Source: Pseudarthrobacter enclensis
GTDB lineage: Bacteria; Actinomycetota; Actinomycetes; Actinomycetales; Micrococcaceae
Assembly: GCF_030811655.1 (NCBI RefSeq)
Contig: NZ_JAUSRE010000012.1
Span: forward strand, 83,746 to 147,745
DNA: 64,000 nt
Direction: 5' to 3'
Shown: in pieces, positions 60,746 through 64,000 of the stretch
Layout of the letters: each line of letters begins with the position of its first letter
How positions within the stretch are numbered: the first letter of the stretch is position 1
The notes under the pieces: generated by a model
Seen by the model: only the letters and a program-made list of their open reading frames with translations
Database searches by the model: none
Told to the model about the DNA's origin: nothing
Program-made: the position numbers and the translations under genes

Positions 60746-61885
60746 CTAGAGCCTCTTGCGGCGCGGCGCGCGGAAGCCGGCGGCCTCGGCGTGCGCAGTG
60801 GATTCAAACCAGACTTCCGCGCGGGTCTGCTCGTAATCCGGGTGTCCTTCCTCGTAGTACACCATCGCGGCTGCGTCGCCCTTGACGGTGTAGTCAGCCG
60901 GTCCGCTCCCGTCGGGGCCAGGGGCGGCTGACCCTGCCCCGTACGGCTCGTCGGCCGCCAGGTGGCCGCCGGGCTCGGTGACGGCCGTTCCCTCTGCCGT
61001 ACCCAGACCGTGCCCGATGCCCTGCTCCTGCCCGGAGGGCCGGCGGTGGTCCGCCCCGTTCTCGACCAGCGCGGAGGACTGCGCCCGCTCCAGCGTTTCG
61101 GCCGTTCCCGCGTCACTCCGGGCCTCTGTCGGTGCCGCCGTCTCCTGCTGGACCGCTGCCTCATGCCTGTCCGCCGTCGACCGGGCTGGCTCTCCGGCGG
61201 ATTGTCCAGCACCGGCAGTGCGGGCGTCGTCCACGCTTTCGACGGCGGCGGTTTCGGCGCCGGGAAGCGTAGGAGCGTGCGGTGCCGTGTATTCGTCGTG
61301 GTGGACAGGCCGGGCTGACGGTGTTCCTCCGGCGGCCACTGCGTGCTGGCCGGCCGGCGGGGGAGTTGCCGCTTCCGGAGCCTCCGATGGCGTTGCCGCG
61401 CCGGCTGTGGCGGAGGAACCTGACCGCGGCCCGGCTCCTGCCTCCGACCACTGGGTTTCCCACTCCGCCTGGTCCGCTGCCTGGTCGGCCCCGCCGGCCT
61501 GGTCCTGGCGGCCTCGTTCCCCATGATCCATGCCGGCGTCGGAAGCTCCCTGCACGGCCGCTCCGGCTGCGGTAGCTGCCCGCGCCCCGCCGTCCGAAGT
61601 GGCGGAGGATTCCGCAGGCTCGTCGGCCGTGGCCGGCGCCGAAGGTTCGGCCGGCTTGCCGAATCCCGCCGCCGTCGGGATGCCGGTGGTGCCCACAGCC
61701 TCCGCGGACGCCGCGGCGCTGCCGCCGCCCAACGCTCCGCCGGGCCGGGCCGGCTCTGGACGTGCTGTATCAGTCCGTGCTGCCCCAGACGTGCCGGACG
61801 GGTTGGCTGCCTTGCTGCGGTTCAGCAACCACCAGATGATTACGGCGACGACAACAATGAGGATGATCCAAAAAAGAATGTCCAT
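60746..61885 (-). CDS. Membrane-anchored low-complexity protein with a C-terminal sunset-type domain
   Basis: 379 residues. One N-terminal membrane segment (ILFWIILIVVVAVIIWWLL) anchors about 290 Ala/Gly/Glu/Thr-rich disordered residues. The last 45 (YTVKGDAAAMVYYEEGHPDYEQTRAEVWFESTAHAEAAGFRAP within residues 330-376) match the small 'sunset'-type domain seen at the C-terminus of some actinobacterial membrane proteins such as ArfC. Function unknown. ATG 61885 starts directly before the segment. Confidence 0.72.
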   Translation of the reverse strand: MDILFWIILIVVVAVIIWWLLNRSKAANPSGTSGAARTDTARPEPARPGGALGGGSAAASAEAVGTTGIPTAAGFGKPAEPSAPATADEPAESSATSDGGARAATAAGAAVQGASDAGMDHGERGRQDQAGGADQAADQAEWETQWSEAGAGPRSGSSATAGAATPSEAPEAATPPPAGQHAVAAGGTPSARPVHHDEYTAPHAPTLPGAETAAVESVDDARTAGAGQSAGEPARSTADRHEAAVQQETAAPTEARSDAGTAETLERAQSSALVENGADHRRPSGQEQGIGHGLGTAEGTAVTEPGGHLAADEPYGAGSAAPGPDGSGPADYTVKGDAAAMVYYEEGHPDYEQTRAEVWFESTAHAEAAGFRAPRRKRL

Positions 61886-62131
61886 GGCAAGCCCTTCGGT
61901 AACGGTGGATGGGTGTCCTGTCCCTGACGCTACGTCGGGCCACCACCGCTGTCCAGAGAGACAGTCGGGCCGTGCAGAAAGTGCCTCCAGGCGTGGTTTC
62001 AGGAGGACAGGGGGTAATTGAAGGACTTCAGGCGTCCCAAACTCCGTGCGCGGCTCGACCGTAGGGCCGGTCATATGCGGCAGTTGGACTTAATGCGTGC
62101 AGGGCTGTCGTGTCCGCCACACTGGGAGCCC

Positions 62132-62137
62132 TAGACT
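62132..62137 (+). promoter_or_regulatory. -10 box of ilvD (leaderless)
   Basis: TAGACT ends 7 bases before the ATG at 62145. A leaderless ilvD leaves no room for a translated attenuator leader. Confidence 0.5.
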
Positions 62138-62144
62138 TTCCCCT

Positions 62145-63866
62145 ATGAGTGAGAGCCGTACCGCCGCCAGTGGGAACAAACCTGACATCAAGCCGCGCAG
62201 CCGCGTTGTCACCGACGGGATCCACGCCGCACCTGCCCGCGGCATGTTCCGCGCGGTCGGCATGGGCGATGACGACTTCGCCAAGCCCCAGGTGGGTGTT
62301 GCGAGCTCCTGGAACGAAATCACTCCCTGCAACCTGTCACTGAACCGCCTTGCACAGGGCGCAAAGGAAGGCGTCCACGCAGGCGGCGGCTTCCCCATGC
62401 AGTTCGGCACCATCTCCGTGTCCGACGGCATCTCCATGGGCCACGAAGGCATGCACTTCTCCCTGGTTTCCCGCGAGGTCATCGCCGACTCGGTCGAAAC
62501 GGTCATGCAGGCCGAACGCATCGATGGATCCGTCCTGCTGGCCGGCTGTGACAAGTCCCTGCCCGGCATGCTCATGGCCGCCGCGCGCCTGGACCTTGCC
62601 AGCGTCTTCCTCTATGCCGGCTCCATCATGCCCGGCTGGGTCAAGCTCGAGGACGGCTCGGAGAAGGAAGTCACCCTGATCGATGCCTTCGAGGCCGTGG
62701 GCGCCTGCGCCGCGGGCAGGATGAGCATGGAGGACCTGACCCGAATCGAAAAAGCGATCTGCCCGGGTGAAGGCGCCTGCGGCGGCATGTACACGGCCAA
62801 CACGATGGCCTGCATCGGCGAGGCCCTGGGCATGTCCCTCCCCGGCTCCGCCGCCCCGCCCTCGGCAGACCGCCGTCGTGATGAGTTCGCACGGAAGTCC
62901 GGCGAAGCCGTGGTCAATCTCCTGCGCCTGGGCATCACTGCCCGGGACATCATGACCAAGAAGGCCTTTGAGAACGCCATTGCCGTCACCATGGCCTTCG
63001 GTGGTTCCACCAACGCGGTCCTGCACCTGCTGGCCATCGCACGCGAAGCCGAGGTGGAGCTCACCCTTGACGACTTCAACCGCATCGGCGACAAAATTCC
63101 GCACCTGGGGGACCTGAAGCCCTTTGGCCGCTACGTGATGACCGACGTCGACCGGATCGGCGGCGTGCCGGTGATCATGAAGGCACTGCTCGACGCCGGC
63201 CTGCTGCACGGCGACTGCCTCACCGTGACGGGCAGGACAGTCGCGGAAAACCTCGAGGCGATCAATCCGCCGGATGTTGACGGCAAGATCCTGCGCGCCC
63301 TGGACAATCCGATCCACAAGACCGGCGGCATCACCATCCTGCACGGCTCCATGGCTCCCGAGGGGGCTGTGGTCAAGAGCGCCGGATTCGACGCCGACGT
63401 CTTCGAAGGCGCCGCCCGCGTCTTTGAGCGTGAACAGGGCGCCCTCGACGCGCTGGACAATGGCCGGATCAAGGCGGGAGACGTCGTCGTCATCCGCTAC
63501 GAAGGCCCCAAAGGCGGGCCGGGCATGCGGGAAATGCTGGCCATCACCGGTGCCATCAAGGGTGCCGGGCTGGGCAAGGACGTCCTGCTCCTCACCGACG
63601 GCCGGTTCTCCGGCGGGACAACCGGCCTTTGCATCGGCCACGTCGCGCCGGAAGCGGTCGACGGCGGCCCCATCGCCTTCGTCAAGGACGGCGACCGCAT
63701 CCGTGTGGACATCGCCGCGCGCACCTTCGATCTGCTGGTGGACGAAGCAGAACTCGAGTCCCGGAAGGTGGGCTGGGAGCCGCTGCCTGCGAGATACACC
63801 AAGGGTGTCCTGGCGAAGTACGCCAAGCTGGTCCACAGCGCGTCAACCGGCGCTTACACCGGCTGA
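62145..63866 (+). CDS. ilvD: Dihydroxy-acid dehydratase
   Basis: 573 residues, family length. [18 protein letters not shown] and [18 protein letters not shown] hold iron-sulfur cysteines; [16 protein letters not shown] adds the third. It makes 2-keto acids in valine and isoleucine synthesis and needs an Fe-S cluster. Start set by TAGACT 7 bases upstream. Its stop lies 16 bases before the poly-G end. Confidence 0.96.
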   Translation: MSESRTAASGNKPDIKPRSRVVTDGIHAAPARGMFRAVGMGDDDFAKPQVGVASSWNEITPCNLSLNRLAQGAKEGVHAGGGFPMQFGTISVSDGISMGHEGMHFSLVSREVIADSVETVMQAERIDGSVLLAGCDKSLPGMLMAAARLDLASVFLYAGSIMPGWVKLEDGSEKEVTLIDAFEAVGACAAGRMSMEDLTRIEKAICPGEGACGGMYTANTMACIGEALGMSLPGSAAPPSADRRRDEFARKSGEAVVNLLRLGITARDIMTKKAFENAIAVTMAFGGSTNAVLHLLAIAREAEVELTLDDFNRIGDKIPHLGDLKPFGRYVMTDVDRIGGVPVIMKALLDAGLLHGDCLTVTGRTVAENLEAINPPDVDGKILRALDNPIHKTGGITILHGSMAPEGAVVKSAGFDADVFEGAARVFEREQGALDALDNGRIKAGDVVVIRYEGPKGGPGMREMLAITGAIKGAGLGKDVLLLTDGRFSGGTTGLCIGHVAPEAVDGGPIAFVKDGDRIRVDIAARTFDLLVDEAELESRKVGWEPLPARYTKGVLAKYAKLVHSASTGAYTG

Positions 63867-63882
63867 CGCCTTCCCCTTTCGT

Positions 63883-64000
63883 GGGGGGGGGGGGGGGGGG
63901 CGGGGGGGGGGGGGGGGGGGGGGGGGTGTTTAGCGCAGCCCGGGGCGGGGGGGGGGGGGTGGGAAAGTAAACCTGGGGGTGGGGGGCGTTTGTGGGAAAG
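63883..64000. other. Poly-G contig end, probable sequencing artefact
   Basis: After 63882 runs of 18 and 25 G are separated by single C, then mixed G-rich sequence with short T, A and C pieces. Nothing coding. Two-colour Illumina chemistry reads dark cycles as G, which would explain it, so the true sequence past about 63882 is unknown. Confidence 0.85.

Noticed and set aside
62337..63836. Long minus-strand open frame opposite ilvD
   Set aside because: Antisense shadow; ilvD motifs are unambiguous on the plus strand.
63883..63930. Poly-G as a G-quadruplex regulatory element
   Set aside because: The pattern fits base-calling artefact at a contig end better than biology.
1..64000. CRISPR arrays, prophage, insertion sequences, integrases, toxin-antitoxin or defence islands
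   Set aside because: No repeat-spacer array, transposase, integrase or phage gene was seen on either strand; the window reads as core chromosome.

Overview
This window looks like one end of a contig from a high-GC actinobacterium, most likely an Arthrobacter or Pseudarthrobacter relative (family Micrococcaceae). The evidence is the codon bias, the NucS mismatch endonuclease, a gene order between about 2.7 and 24 kb that partly matches Mycobacterium tuberculosis Rv1321 to Rv1341, and many genes that carry a TANNNT -10 box only 6 or 7 bases before the start codon, which is typical of actinobacterial leaderless mRNAs. The left edge cuts into an MprF-like gene. The right edge runs into poly-G that looks like sequencing artefact.

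Layout. 0-6 kb: MprF-like lysyltransferase domain protein (partial), cold-shock protein, nucS, a small zinc-ribbon protein, a hydrolase and an AI-2E-type membrane protein. 6-18 kb: a large membrane-anchored protein, a CnoX-like thioredoxin/TPR protein, an old-yellow-enzyme, a Na+/H+ antiporter fused to a UBP zinc finger, an ABC exporter pair, nagB, and a DUF3039 plus DEIH helicase pair. 18-25 kb: pncA-pncB (NAD salvage), then clpS, DUF2017, murI, an Rv1339-like metallo-hydrolase, rph and rdgB. 25-34 kb: DedA, an exonuclease/BRCT protein, DUF4395, an ADP-ribosylglycohydrolase, an aquaporin, sbcD-sbcC and an MFS transporter. 34-40 kb: an IclR regulator divergent from an MHS-type transporter with palindromes between them, a phosphoribosyltransferase, a hydrolase and an amino-acid permease. 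40-46 kb: a complete nrtR-nadA-nadB-nadC-cysteine desulfurase operon for de novo NAD synthesis. 46-58 kb: GtrA, DUF1684, a lipoprotein, a transglutaminase-like protein, an LLM oxidoreductase-MarR operon with paired palindromes, an RND pump, mqo, an orphan peptide-binding lipoprotein and a fasciclin lipoprotein with a SigK-like promoter. 58-64 kb: tRNA-Leu(TAG), bcp, a second MarR, tRNA-Lys(CTT), a long extragenic palindrome, a sunset-domain membrane protein and ilvD.

Themes. NAD metabolism is represented twice: salvage (pncAB) and the full de novo operon under an NrtR-type regulator. Genome maintenance is represented by nucS, sbcCD, rdgB and the exonuclease/BRCT protein. The window is core chromosome: no prophage, insertion sequence, CRISPR array or defence island was seen. 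The most notable material is regulatory: pervasive leaderless starts, several clean palindromic operators next to their probable regulators, and a 62-base extragenic palindrome.
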